Assembly: GCA_029876055.1 (NCBI GenBank)
Contig: CM056878.1
Span: 434,001-498,000, forward strand
Origin: Madurella fahalii
Lineage: Eukaryota; Ascomycota; Sordariomycetes; Sordariales
DNA length: 64,000 bases
Direction of reading: 5' to 3'
Shown here: positions 52,578-64,000 of the stretch, piece by piece
Layout of the letters: the number at the start of each line of letters is the position of its first letter
Numbering within the stretch: the stretch's first letter is position 1
Notes under the pieces: generated by a model
What the model was told of the DNA's origin: nothing
Database searches by the model: none
Seen by the model: the letters and a program-made list of their open reading frames with translations, nothing else
Translations under genes and position numbers: made by a program

Positions 52578-54057
52578 CTACACTTTCTCCATAAGCCAAG
52601 CCTCTGCCTTCATCCACACCCTGCCCGTGCTCTGGCCGTATTCTCTCCCATCACTGGTCCCGAACCCAAGAACGGCCGGATGCACAACGACGCCGATAGA
52701 CCAGCCGTCGCACTTGTCGTCATCCTCGTAGAGACGGTGAAGGGGATGCGCCCTAACCACTTCCGATTGGGAGGAGAACGGTACATCCCTCAGCTCCGAT
52801 AACCCCAGCACACGCAGTGTGGTCCGCCGAGACCACATTTTAGTAGAGAGCTCCCCCGCAAACTGTACTACGGAAAGCAGCTCCTCGAACAGGGAGCTGT
52901 CCTCCGATAGCGATGGCTTTACCAGGTACCTAGCTGGACTGCCCGCAAACTCCATTGCTGACGAATAGCACGCAGCTTCCCGAGATGGTAGATGGTCTCG
53001 GTCAGCTCGTTGCATATTGCTGGTTGCCTCGGACGGCTGCGGGGCCGCGAGAAGGCGGAGCGTCTTGAACCGCCAAGTGTGCGCTTCTTTTTCGTTCACT
53101 GGCAGCGAGCATTAACACCTAATCAACTCCGCGCGCAAAAACTTTACGCATGATGGATGGCTTGCCTTGTTTGAGTTCCTCGTACACGTTTTGGAAACTG
53201 GCCGCGCGGGTACCTAGGACGAAGAACGGGCTGTTGATGATCTCGGTATAAATGTGGTGCGCAACCAGTCCTTGAACGCACATGGTGGGGGATTTCTTTT
53301 TCATGCGCGCCGTTTGAAGGTGCTGAATGACAGCAGGCCGTCCATCACCAGATTCACCATCCCCCAGCGCGCGCAGTCGTACGATCTTGCTCATGGCGCC
53401 GACTAGAGACTTGTACTCGTCCAGTGTAAGCTCTTCGACGCTCTCCATGTCCTCGATGGCGTGTTTCTTGGCCCAGTTCTTTATGCGACCATGGAGGTTC
53501 TCTAGATCGGCACGGACGGTGCTGTCGTCGCCGGCCGCCCATGAATCGCCATCGATTCTTCCGAGAGCAAGAGTCTGGACTTGCCGGATCTGAGCTTCCT
53601 GCTCTTTGATGGTGAGACTCATGCGTTCATGCCGCGATTCGAGGGATGAGATTTTTTGCTGGAGCTGCTGGATCATGTCTTGTCCGGCGCGAATCTCGCT
53701 TTGCGCATCCTTGACTTGGTTTCCTGCGTCGGTAGCCCGGCGCTGCGCAATTCGGATTTGCTTTTTCAATTTCTCAATCTTGGTTTCCAACTGGAGGTTC
53801 CTGTCGTTTTCTTGTTTAACCCGGCTTTGGGCTTGCTGGACCTGGCTCTCTAGCTGCCATATTAGATCCGCATTTTCATCCACGCCTCCCACCCATCGTA
53901 GTGAAGTAAACACCCATTTGACGTATCGCCCCGCCTTTTTCAGAGGAGTCCCTACCACTGGCTGCTCCTGTTCTTCGGGATAAACACCTGATGGAAACGT
54001 TAGCTGCGATTGAGCAGCGTAAATCTTGGCTAATATCCTCCTCACCATCGCTCCCAT
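52578..54057 (-). CDS. Coiled-coil protein of unknown function, divergent from an Hsp70-like gene
   Basis: Exons 54057-53148 and 53098-52578 (49-nt intron, donor C|GTAAAG, acceptor GCCAG) give 476 aa. Residues about 60-190 are one long coiled coil (ENADLIWQLESQVQQAQSRV, ENDRNLQLETKIEKLKKQIR, IQQLQQKISSLESRHERMSL). They are followed by DSWAAGDDSTVRADLENLHG and IKNWAKKHAIEDMESVEELT. The C-terminal half has a family-like EAHTWRFKTLRLL motif and a globular tail (GWSIGVVVHPAVLGFG). Similar fungal proteins are known only as hypothetical, to my knowledge. The AHTWR motif appears only when the intron is removed, which supports the join. The gene starts 557 bases from the Hsp70-like start on the opposite strand, so a shared promoter is likely. 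Confidence 0.7.
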
Positions 54058-54613
54058 TGTTTGTCATGGTGACCGATCGCGAACTGTATTAAGGGCGTAT
54101 GAATCTGTAGGCCCCCGACGAGTGAGGATTGCAATGATAGATAGCAAAAGATGAGTTCGCGAGAGCCCTTGGTTCGTTTCCAACCTGAGCGATGCGGGCT
54201 GGGAAATAGCGATGGCCTGTCGCGGCAGCTTTGCTTCTTTCAGGCCGATCCCATCTTGCGAGCAGAGTCAGCAGACCCAACACCTGCATTGTATGCCTCA
54301 CTTGGCTGTCTTGACGCGGAAGTTGAGTGGCCAAAACCAAGGTAGCATGCGTTAGCTTCACATGCCATTGGACGGCTGTGCATGGTGTATAGATGCGTAT
54401 TGCACTTTGTCTCGCCAGGTGCACAACAAAACTGCAGTGAGGCCCGCCGTATCTGACTGCTGCCTAAGGTAATGATACAGTTGGCTGGGTTTTTCTCCCA
54501 AGGACTGCTGTCCCAGACTTCGAATGGGTCCGCAATCGCGACAAACCTGTGCATTGTTCGATTCAAATCGGTACATCTTTCTAGCCCGGTACGTAGTATT
54601 TCTTTGCACGATC
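54058..54613. promoter_or_regulatory. Bidirectional promoter of coiled-coil and Hsp70-like genes
   Basis: 556 bases separate the two divergent ATGs. No other gene is seen in either strand. Heat-shock-element triplets (GAA/TTC) occur singly, but no convincing array was found. Confidence 0.45.
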
Positions 54614-57084
54614 ATGCCGGCCGATGCGCCACCTAATCGTCAGCCCAACGAGAAGGCCGACAGACTGAAGATTATTGTTGGAGTGGATTACGGGACGACA
54701 TTCACAGGTGAGTTGAGGGTGCAGGCTATAAAATACCCATCGTGCTCGGCGGAGGCTTCGTCTGACAATCACTCTCTCCTAGGGGTCAGTTACGTGGCTT
54801 CGGACAAGACCAGCATCGACGATATCGACGTCTTCCGCACTTGGCCTGGCGATGGACGCCCGGTCGAAGGCAACTGGAAGACGCCAACAATCATCGCGTA
54901 CGGGAGGGAGAATGGGAAAGGAAGCAGAAACCGCTGGGGTTACGAGGTGCGCCGAGGCATGGAGGCGTGCTCGTGGACGAAGCTATTGCTCGACACATCA
55001 GCAGAAACAGCCGAGTTCGACGACCCCTCGTTGCGTGACGCTGCCGGGTCTGCCTTCTTCCGGCTGCCGCCTGGAAAGGACGCAAAAGCTGTCTGCCAAG
55101 ACTTCCTATCCGAGGTCTACCGTTTCGTCGTCAACAACTTGGAGATGCGCATGACGCCCGAGATTTTCAACATGACACCCATGGAGTGCTACCTCACCAT
55201 ACCGGCCATATGGACGGACAAGGCGCGCTCAGCAACACGGGATGCCGCCAAGGCAGCTGGCTTCGGGTCGCGCCCATTCGACACGATTTGCATGATTGCT
55301 GAACCGGAGGCAGCGGCCATCGCAGCCCTGAGGAAGGACCTTAGGCCTGGCTCGGTAAATGCCGTCAAGGTGGGATGACTACCACTACCTACCCCGATTG
55401 CAGTACGATCTAATCCGTAGATTTCAACTGCCTCAGGCCGGGGACAACATTCTTATCGCAGATTGTGGAGGTGGGACTGTGGTAAGCTCAGTCTCGTCGG
55501 CAGATCTAGATGATTCGCAGCGGCTGAAGTCTAGCTACGGCTTAGGACATCACTACGTACACAGTCCGGAAGACATTTCCGGCACTCGAGTTCGATGAAA
55601 TTTGCGTTGGGACTGGTGCGTTAGGGATTCCATCGAAGAGGTAGAATGCCTCTGGGAGCTAACTTGTTCGTTCCGCCCAAGGTGGGAAATGCGGCTCCAC
55701 GTACATCGATCGAAACTTCCTTGCGCTGATGAGCAAGCGGTTCGGCAAAAGCTTTGATGATGTCCCGCTGAGGCGTAAAGGTCCGGGAAGCGAGTTCATG
55801 GCATCATTCGAGAGGGCGAAGCAGAGCTTTGGAACCGCCGGCTTTGGCACATCCGGCGACGAATCCTTCGAAATCTACCCCATTGACATGCAAGGGTCGC
55901 TTAACCCGGACCACTACGACGAGGACGAAGCTGCCGTCATCCTGTCAAAGTGAGCTAGAAGACCCAAAAGAGCACATCTACACTGATTGACGGAGCTTGA
56001 CTACTGATCATTCTCTGGATATCTCGTCAGACGCGATATGGAAGAAGTGTTTGATCCGGTTGCGAAGGACGTCCTTCGCCTCGTGAGCCAGCAAGTGAAA
56101 ATTGCCCTCGACAGAAGGGACAAGCGCATCAATGTAAGTCGGGGCCCGCTGCCATACAATGAGAGATCAGAAATCACGCTGACCTCTTCGCTCATACTTA
56201 GTTGGTCGTTCTTGCTGGCGGCTTCGGAAATTCCGACTATCTCAAGCGGAAATTAGACGAGTGGTGCGCCACGAATGGTGGGATCACATGCATTCGCCCT
56301 GATTTTTGGTAGCCAATTCTTGCCCTCCAGTTTTGTCGTATGCATCGATACGTACGTACTAACGATACCTATTTCAATAGTCAGGCTGCAGTCGTTCGGG
56401 GCGCCGCCATCAGGGGACTCGAGAAAACCATTCCGGCCACACTCATCTGCCGGCGACATTACGGGTTTAGCTGGGGACTACCCTTCACCCCTGGACGAGA
56501 TGATGAAAAGAACGCCTTTTTTAAATGGGGAGTCAAGTACTGCAGAGGCCACATGAATTGGATGATAGCAAAGGTATGCTCGAGTACCTTCCTTGGCTTC
56601 CATCCACATGCAGCTGCCTGCTCTAAGTGAACCCCAGGCGCTGACATATCCAACACTAGGGCGTCGAGCTTACCGCCTCGACCTATAAAACTGTCAATGT
56701 ACAACAGATTTGGTTCCAAGGGCAATCTTGTCTCTTAGAACTCGAGCTGTACTCCTGTGCGCTCGACATCCCTGCGGCGCGTTTAGAACATGAAGGTATG
56801 TCGGAACAGAGCTGCAGTGGCTGGAAAGCAAACTAACTGACGCTCCCGTAGGAGTGGTGCGAGTTGGAACAATCCATCTGGACGTTACCAATGTTGACAT
56901 GTCGCGCTTTGCGCAAAGGCAAGGCGATTCTGGCACTGAGTTCGATGTTGCATACCAGGTTGGCGTTAAGTTTAGGTCCGATGAGGGAGTGTTGAAATGC
57001 TTTTGCCTATCCGAAGGAAAGCTGATTGGTGATGCCACCATCAGCTTCACAGAAATCGCCGGTTACGGGCGATCTCGCCATTGA
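54614..57084 (+). CDS. HSPA12-like Hsp70 (actin-fold ATPase domain protein)
   Basis: Ten exons (54614-54707, 54783-55369, 55437-55481, 55546-55615, 55682-55949, 56031-56133, 56202-56308, 56381-56573, 56660-56795 and 56852-57084) sum to 612 codons, 611 aa. Phosphate-1 motif IIVGVDYGTTFTG is near residue 27 and phosphate-2 motif IADCGGGTVDITTY spans two joins. The connect region shows FDEICVGTGGKCGSTYIDRN, and the adenosine motif VVLAGGFGNSDYLKRKL is near residue 400. Conserved blocks also include CRRHYGFSWGLPF and MNWMIAK. There is no classical Hsp70 substrate-binding domain or EEVD end, so this is the divergent fungal Hsp70-like/HSPA12 group with an unknown client. All nucleotide motifs look intact. 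It starts divergently from the coiled-coil gene. Confidence 0.88.
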
Positions 57085-58356
57085 AGAACGTCGAGCCAAA
57101 AACGTTGAGCAAGCAACGCTTGGGCACAGACAGGCCAGGGCAGGACATCTGACGTTGACAACAAGATATGAACCATTCAACGGCACTATATACTTCTCAT
57201 CACTCGTGAACCGCTCGTGATTTAAGTCAAGAGGCTTAGCTTCCGTGCAGAAGGGTATTAATGACGATTCCGATGCCGAAAGCTGTGGCGATTTGAAAGA
57301 CAGACGGCTGGGCAGCGCAAGTAATTACGGCTGCCCGAAAAATAGCAAGGAAGTTGTCACCCTCAGAGAGTTACCTACTAGGCTAAAACCTCATACTTGC
57401 TTGCTTCATCTTCGGCTCACCATAGCTCATTTTACGCTCACCGTAGTAACTGAATCTTCGGGGCCCGTATACCAAAGCTTATTAACCTCCTTCGTATTCC
57501 CTGTCCCACTGTTGATTGCCGATTATCTACCCATAGAATACCACAGTCTACCAAGACCGTATCAACGCGCTGCCGCTCACCCAGTCGCCTGCGTAACCAG
57601 ATATAATTTATAGCTGCCTAGGATAGTAAATGGATACTACGAATGTCTCACATTCCCCCTCAATCGACTAATTACAGGCATCTTTCTGATCCAGTGGCTC
57701 TTTCGCCGTCAATAAGTCATAAATAAACATTTCCAATATTTTACGGCAAGGGGAAGCCACTTGTCTCAAAAACGCCGTTTTAATCTCCCAACCCTCTCGT
57801 AGGTGTCTCTGGGTTCCCCTTCAATAGCACCTCGGGGATAGTGTGTTATGCTGAAATCCGCAGTGGTATCAGTTTGCGGCGCAGTCGCTAGCAGCTGTCC
57901 GAAGGCCTGGTGGCGCCCGAGTAGTCTTCAATCGGTGTGTGATATAAAGGATGTGGACAGCAGGCAGGTCATCGAGTCTCTTTCACTTTCGCCGCTTACG
58001 TCCCAAGATCAGCTCCTCCTCCTCACGAAGCAACTCACGGATGTCCCACCGGCACATCCTCGCCTGTATGCCTTTTCAGTGTATTTCTTTCGTCGGTGAA
58101 GTCGACAAGCTTTTCCACCACATGCCGTTTCTATGCTCATGATGAATGCCAATTGCCAAATCTGGGCTAAAGCTTATGCACGATAACTGGGCTACTTATC
58201 CATTGGCCGAGCATGGCTCGGGCTCGTGCCCGCCACCATGAAATGGAGCCCAACAAGGCCGCGTCACGCAGCGCGTTTTAATGGAAGACAGACTCCAATT
58301 TTACCTGAGCTTGTCGTGTGGAAAGTCACCATCTAGTCTGGCCCTCTTTCTTTAGA
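57085..58356. other. Intergenic, no gene recognised
   Basis: Spacer after the Hsp70-like gene. It contains a small inverted repeat (GGGCAGC...GCTGCCC near 57311-57336). The short frames have no domain. Confidence 0.4.
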
Positions 58357-59342
58357 ATGGCGTTCAATCACTTGAAGCGAGTGATGGGTGAAATATCAAA
58401 GTAAGCTCCAAACTTGTAACCGCCAGACCATTTCTTCCCTTCCCTCTCCACTACTAAGCATCCCCGAGAGCTCCCGCTCACACTGGCAGGGCGCGCGGAA
58501 GGGACGAATTTACCGATTTTGTGCTTGTCTGCGGCGCCGAAAAGTTCCCGGTGCATAAAATCATAGTGTGTAGCCAGTCCAAGGTACTGCACGCGGCCTG
58601 CAGCAAGCCATTTAGGGTGAGCAGTCTTCCGAATATGCTTCCCTATCTATTAATTCTGCGGTGTGATTATTATGCCGTACAGAATAGTTAAAACCGTTTG
58701 TAGGAGGCGACGTCGGGCGAGTATGAACTAGTTGAGCAATCAACAGCTATGGTGCGACGTATGGTAGAATACTTCTACACTGGCGACTACGAAGACTGCA
58801 GCAGATCTGAGCAAGCTCCGACCGAGAAGAAGCCTGAGAACAACGGTAGCAGTAGCGAGGAGGATGGACTCACGCCTTTACGCCTTCACGCGAAAATGTT
58901 CGCCCTGGCCGACATGTACCAGGTGGACCATCTGCAGAGCTTAGCTGTCTCTAAATACGGCAAGGAGCTAGGATGGGGAGCTAAGATACAGGACATCCTT
59001 GATTCGATCCCTGATGTTTACCAACTGACTCCCAGCTCGGTCCGAGCTCTCCGTGACAGAGCAGTGGTGGCCCTCCGTGCAGAATTAGGAAAGCCGACAC
59101 GGCTCCGCTTTGAAAGGTCCGGAGATCAAGGCGATAAAACTACTGCCGACACTCTTCTGGAAGCTTACGATGAGATCGCTGCCGAGTCGCCCGAGTTTCT
59201 GAAGGATCTCTTGAGCTCATATATCCATGCTCCATTGCTAGGACGCTGTTCCCATTGCGCCGGTGAACAGCCTCAGCCTGCTGAGCCCTTACAGATTAAG
59301 TGCTTGACGTGTGGCAAGGGAGGGGCGAGGCTGCTGCAGTGA
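58357..59342 (+). CDS. BTB/POZ domain protein with C-terminal CxxC pairs
   Basis: Three exons (58357-58400, 58469-58616 and 58704-59342) give 276 aa; the second acceptor is the least certain. The BTB fold reads RDEFTDFVLVCGAEKFPVHK and KIIVCSQSKVLHAACSKPFR, and after the splice EATSGEYELVEQSTAMVRRM with VEYFYTGDYED. BTB proteins dimerise and often act as substrate adaptors for Cul3 ubiquitin ligases. The helical BACK-like part (HAKMFALADMYQVDHLQSLA, then KYGKELGWGAK) follows. At the C-terminus CSHCAGEQ...IKCLTCGKGG gives two CxxC pairs, 19 residues apart, that could bind one zinc. This arrangement is common in sordariomycete BTB proteins of unknown target. It lies downstream of the Hsp70-like gene on the same strand, but 1.3 kb away. 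Confidence 0.8.
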
Positions 59343-60390
59343 TGGGTATATTATCAAAGGGACGGCAAGAACTGGCTGAGGGCTTCTGGTGGACCGCCAA
59401 TTCCTGTCGGGTGTTCTGTTCTGTGAGGTAGCGACGTGTTAGATACTAGCATGGGTCAGCGGCGAGGATTAGGGTCACCCCAGCGAGAAGAATGAACTAT
59501 ACTGACCGAGCAATTGACCCGCAAAGTTGCGACGGTGGATGGTTCACGCCAAGGCAAGACTGCAGAATGAAGAGAACCTAGAGGGTTTCCGTGAGGAGAG
59601 ACTCTTTATATATAATACCTGCTTCCATAGCTTGGCGGCAGGGCCTGGCAGATCAGAAGCGCCGATACGTTATCGATCGGTGTCTGGCTCTCAACATCAG
59701 ACCGACTCCGCCAGGACCCTGACTGTGGCCTGATGACCGGAGGTGTTTGCTTGGCCTCGCGGTCTTTCGTGAGATTAAGGAGTTCAGAAGAAAGGCCAGC
59801 TGTGAGCGGGACTAGGCCAGCTCGCTCGACTAGCACCTAATGGGGTAGCTCGTGCAGAAGCTCTACAACACCCAAAGCCCAACCATCCCAAGCGTCCATA
59901 GGCTTTGTTCCTCAAAGACTTCATCGGCCCCGTCCATCCCGGTCCCTGTCCTGCATCCATCCACATCTTCGTTTCGGAGTGGCTCGAGTCGGTCGGATCA
60001 GACCGAAAGAATACCACCGGTCGGATAGTTATCTGCATCACTCGGAAAATGACCTCGCCCCGAGACAGCTCACGAGATCGGCGCCAGAGATGGGTTACTG
60101 TCGTACTGGAAAACGTAACGTGGTTTATACTAGTGGTTGTCAGCCCGCTTCGCGGGCTGATTATGGTGTTGCTGTTTTTAGCCGATCCTGCCGCCCCACC
60201 TTACTTCCTTTCCACTGTCAGATAAAATGCAGGTTTAGCATTCTACGACTAACAATCGTGGAGCTCCCCACCTTTTGGTGTAGTTGGTAGTTTGTGACAT
60301 CCACAACCACTAACTTACCGACTGCCAAGCCCGTCACAGCCACCGCGCGCCCCCGTTTTACGGCCCTGCAGGCACTGTCAATCAATTCTG
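59343..60390. other. Intergenic border of the AT-rich element
   Basis: No gene was recognised. A perfect 8-bp stem with a TTC loop (CAGCCCGC TTC GCGGGCTG) lies at 60141-60159. TGGTGTAGTTGG near 60277-60288 matches a tRNA box A consensus, but no box B follows. Base composition falls sharply just to the right. Confidence 0.4.
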
Positions 60391-63300
60391 TAAGTCGAGT
60401 TATGTGTGCAGTATTTTTTTCCGGGCGCTGCTGATGGTTGCACAGCTCCTGTTCCCTCGCGATTTTATGCCGTACCTCTCAGACAAAGAGGTCCTCGACA
60501 GGGAGGGACCGCTGCCCTCGGTTGAAGTCGACGAACCCACTGTTATTACGGACAGGGCCTGCGAGAACCCGGAGTAGGCCCGTAACACTAAAGAGGAGCT
60601 TTTCTCCCTAGAGGTCGATACCCAGATATCGACTACTTATTCGACCATCACGAACTCGAACAACCTCCGTAACACCAACAGTCCTTGCGAAGATTTTACG
60701 ACTGGAGAGGAACAATCTTACGGAGACGTCGAGGAGGAACTCTTAAGGTCGTACAGCACCTATCAAAGCCGAAAACCTATTCAGCCCCTATACAGAATGG
60801 TATCCCCTAGTAGTAACCCCCCGCCTGACGGGTATACCGTATAAGAGGTCAAGCAGAGAGTGTCAGTGTTCTCTAAGAATATAAAGCGTATTACGGCTAT
60901 AATACAGTTGTCTATAAGTTATCACCTTTCTGCTTATAGGCCTATAAGACTCTAATATATATACAGACCGTCTATGACGTTACGATAAACAACGATTACA
61001 ACGGCAACCTGTAGGTCCTGAATTGGGATAGGCCGATAAACTGGGAGGCTGCTCTTATATAAATTACTGGTAAAGATCCCGTTATCTCGGAATATACGAA
61101 CTGTCAATCGAGTATAGGCCCCTTCTTCAACTATATCGTCTCCAATTAATGCGGTAACGGGGCCTATACAAACTGTTACTACAATTCCGAGGGGAAGTGT
61201 TGCAGTTTCTGCTAGACTGAGGAGGATGCTATTACTGAGTCCAGTAAAAAAAAGGATAAAACTACGGACCCTACCCTCAATCTAAAGGGTAAAGGAAAGG
61301 AGACCTCGTTCGGCCTATAAACTCCTAAGAATACTAGTAAAGGCAAGGTTATAGATCCTATAAGCAGTACCAAGTAGGTTTAGAAGTATAGACTAGCTGA
61401 TAACTCTAGGGATTTATTGGATAGCTCTCCTATAAAAAAAACAAAGGTTAGTATTATAATATTTTATAAATATTCTCCTATTAGTTCTCTATCTTCTATT
61501 TTAAGCTATAAATAGTACTTGCTAACAGATAATTATTATAGAAGACCTCTACTACTACGGGAGCTATAGAAGCTCGTTAAGGTGGATTGTATAGCTGTAT
61601 TGCAGAGTCGTATGCTGTTGCTAAGTATTTATAGAATCGTCTTCGGGAGGTAGATAATGAGATCGAGACTATAATACAGTAGCTTCTAGATAATTGTAAC
61701 GAGAGTCTCTAGACGAAGGTCAGGAGGACCCGCCGAATAATGCTGGATGATGTCACGATATAGGATAGATAAGAACCCTGTAAAGGAACTCTCTCACGCG
61801 GGGTACTTCTGATCCGTAAGGATCAGTCTCTGTGTAATTGATAGGAGGCTGTTCACTAAGATATCGCCCGCTGGTCCAGGTCTTTTCGGTATTAAGATAT
61901 CGTGGTCTATCTCCCTCAACGTATTCCCAGAACAACCCCTTTACAATTCTGATCCTTTTGTTCTACTGTTGGCCGAGATGGCACCTACGATAAGTACCTC
62001 CTGTAAGCTGGGAGCAGAGTCGAGTCTAGGGGAAAACACCCCCCAATTACCTATAAATCCTATGTGCCTTCATCGGTTGGAATCACTAGGATTTCGACCT
62101 CGTATATCTTCGTATACCCTTTCGGACTCCCGGGTTCTGCGTTAAGCTCCTTACTATAATAACCTGTTGGAATCAACCCGTCTTCGGATATAGTAACTGG
62201 AAGTGCTGAAATAACTGCGAGAATAAGAAGAGGGTTTGCTTCGGAAGTTAGGTATCTTACTAGGCGAATCTTTACTGAAATGTAGGCGATATCGTTCTCC
62301 TTCAGCAGGTTCTAGTGACTATGATGAGGACCGAAAGGCGATTAAGGTGAAGCATCTGATTTAGTTCCTTGATAATACTACCTATCGATGCCGTTTAGAA
62401 TAGCTCTAAGATCTACAGCGAGTATTTATAGGAGACCCGAAACGGTTTAAAATGGGTATAAACCGGATCCTTTTTGTTTTAGATTAAATAGAAGAATGTC
62501 CTTGTAATCGATAGTACAGTTATTATAATAATCTTCCGATAGATGTACGATAAGAGGCTGAAAACGATTAGAAAACGTTTAAAGATTGGATACTAAACTA
62601 TATTCGAGATCTTATAGATCAAGAATCTACTATTATAAAGCAGCTTAATAATACTAAGTAACGAGAAAACCAGTCTTCTTTAAACTTTTATCAGTATTTA
62701 GAATCCTTTAAAGCCTAATTCCCGAAGTAGGATAAAAAGGCTCGTACTCTTACCTTTTATATAAAGCTTTTATCCGCAATTAGCAACTATATCGACTTAT
62801 ATATCTATAATAAGCTAGAGACTCGGGAAGAGATAGTTAAATTTACTATTTAAATTTAATATGGTTTCTAGTACCGAAAACCTTAGGAAGCCCCTAAGCA
62901 TTTGTCTTAAAATCCTTCTTACTCTTCTCCTTCATCGCATTCTTCTCTAACCTATAAATCGTTATTTTATCCTCGAAAAGCGTTATCATCCTGTTATTAC
63001 TAACGAAATATATAGTCAACGATACTATATATAAAACCTGATAATTACCCTATATTAACCCTATCTCATTTCAATCAGCTGAACCCTATAGACAGTTAGG
63101 GAAACCCTTTAACTTATTTTATTTATAGTAATAATACCTATTTTGCTAATAACTGCCTATAAAAAGGAGTATTAGTGAATAAAGCTACTAGGTACCCTAG
63201 TCGCCGAAGTAGGGGATCGCGTTTAAATCGGCGGGGAAACGGTAGATACCGGCGGATATGAACCCCGATTATATCGGTAAAGACGATATACTAGGGGTTC

Positions 63301-64000
63301 CAGTTAAAGAACGAATATATATTTCTATAACCTTATTGAACTATATCCCTTAATCTATTATAGTCGATCTCGATACTAGAATAGAGATTAATATTATTAG
63401 TCTAGAGTTTATAAAGTAGAGGAAACTCCGATAGATCGGGATGCAATTACTCTATATTCGGTTTATAGACTATTATATCGTTGAAGTATTTAGTGTTTAT
63501 AAAGTTCCTTTAGAACTAATAGACTACTAAGGAATTACTAAAAGAATATATATTTCTTATACCGCTATCAATTACCCCCTTATTATAAACGATTCCCCTG
63601 TTCTTCTTAAGATACTAAGTTTAATATCCTATAAGATCTTATTATATCTAGAAGGGAATTTATAGTGGTTTATAATGGAATCGGAGTATATTCGGATTGA
63701 AAACCCGAAGAAATTCTTAAAAACATATCGAGGAGAAGCTTGTATTTACTTCTTAATGTAGTATCTAGATATACCGGAGGCGCTTTTTCCAGAGGAGGAA
63801 GAGGAGAATACCCCCCGAAAACCTAAAGATATCCCTCCTAAAATCTCAGACTTTACGGATATTATAAACTCTAGTAATGCAGATATTCTACCTTCTTTCA
63901 AAAGTACTGATTATGCTATTGATCTACTCCCTAATACTGTTCCTCCTATTAGACCTCTTTACCCTCTATTACGATATGAACTTTCGATTTTAGAGGAATA
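60391..64000 (+). mobile_element. RIP-degraded Ty3/Gypsy-type retroelement (runs off the window)
   Basis: From about 60.4 kb base composition changes to AT-rich, TpA-dense sequence with stops in all frames. Plus-strand remnants lie in element order. First is a DUF3716-like Cys cluster (about 61100-61216). Next is a capsid/gag stretch near 62680-62860 with a DEKARTLTFYIKL-like core. A zinc-knuckle remnant (YFANNC context) lies near 63124-63160. A retropepsin-like D-x-x-x-E-I-N-I-I remnant follows near 63366-63396. Reverse transcriptase, if present, lies beyond 64000. No LTR is seen, so the limits are approximate. The C-to-T and G-to-A bias fits RIP acting on a repeated copy. Confidence 0.7.
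61098..61216 (+). pseudogene. DUF3716-type zinc-domain remnant
   Basis: In one + strand frame the residues include TNCQSSIGPFFNYIV, a stop, CGNGAYTNCYYNSEGKCCSF. The spacing of Cys and the GPF, NC-YNS and CSF blocks match DUF3716, a domain often fused to fungal Gypsy gag-like or orphan proteins. Arg-to-stop and Arg-to-Cys changes suit RIP. Confidence 0.55.

Noticed and set aside
60141..60159. Perfect 8-bp hairpin with TTC loop, possible terminator or ncRNA
   Set aside because: A lone short hairpin is not meaningful in a eukaryotic genome without transcript data.
60277..60288. tRNA box A-like TGGTGTAGTTGG
   Set aside because: No box B (GGTTCGANTCC) or cloverleaf follows within 90 bases.
1..64000. 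CRISPR arrays, operons, ribosome binding sites, bacterial promoters
   Set aside because: Spliced genes, signal peptides and RIP show a eukaryotic fungal genome; no spaced direct repeats were seen.

Overview
The window is nuclear DNA of a filamentous ascomycete, most likely a sordariomycete such as a Chaetomiaceae-type fungus (inference). The genes are GC-rich and cut by short introns of about 49-146 nt with GTAAGT-like donors. Their families are typical of such fungi: berberine-bridge-like FAD oxidoreductases, a DUF7029/DUF7223 secreted protein, DUF3445, an O-fucosyltransferase-like protein and an HSPA12-like Hsp70. The last 3.6 kb is an AT-rich, TpA-rich retroelement of the kind left by repeat-induced point mutation (RIP).

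Layout. 1-182: 3' end of a + strand gene. 359-2280 (-): FAD oxidoreductase in nine exons, one of 17 nt. 3447-4943 (-): luciferase-like DUF5519 protein. 5863-6804 (-): cysteine-rich membrane protein. 8083-8586 (+): PhnB-like protein. 9108-9744 (-): small secreted protein. About 11.4-12.7 kb (+): protein-kinase relic. 13742-15320 (-): DUF3445 protein. 16001-16456 (-): secreted Lys-Gly repeat protein. 19331-22267 (+): MOV10/SDE3-like helicase. 23221-23631 (+): small secreted protein, convergent with a seven-exon DUF7029/DUF7223 gene (23699-26808, -) that carries one nonsense codon. 28270-30156 (-): MFS transporter. 30738-31517 (-): hemerythrin HHE protein. 33612-35126 (-): Rrb1/GRWD1 WD40 protein. 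35834-37201 (+): O-FucT-like protein. 37292-39027 (-): second FAD oxidoreductase. 40225-41757 (+): P450. 41980-44080 (-): 2OG-Fe(II) oxygenase broken by small indels. 44334-44470: MITE-like element. 45098-46897 (+): ThDP enzyme. 47085-47810 (-): thioredoxin-like protein. 48.4-51.6 kb: F-box-like and coiled-coil relics. 52578-54057 (-) and 54614-57084 (+): a divergent coiled-coil/Hsp70-like pair. 58357-59342 (+): BTB protein. 60.4-64 kb: RIP-degraded Gypsy-type element with a DUF3716 zinc domain.

How the genes relate. No polyketide or non-ribosomal peptide backbone gene is visible. The 35.8-47.8 kb block is rich in redox enzymes (FAD oxidoreductase, P450, 2OG oxygenase, ThDP enzyme, thioredoxin-like protein) and could be a small tailoring-type cluster, but this is only inferred from proximity. 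Exon joins given here were derived by hand. They were kept where they restored the family motif and gave a total length divisible by three. Housekeeping genes (Rrb1, helicase, DUF3445) alternate with fast-changing accessory genes, relics and the retroelement. Several relics carry stop codons of the C-to-T or G-to-A type expected from RIP.
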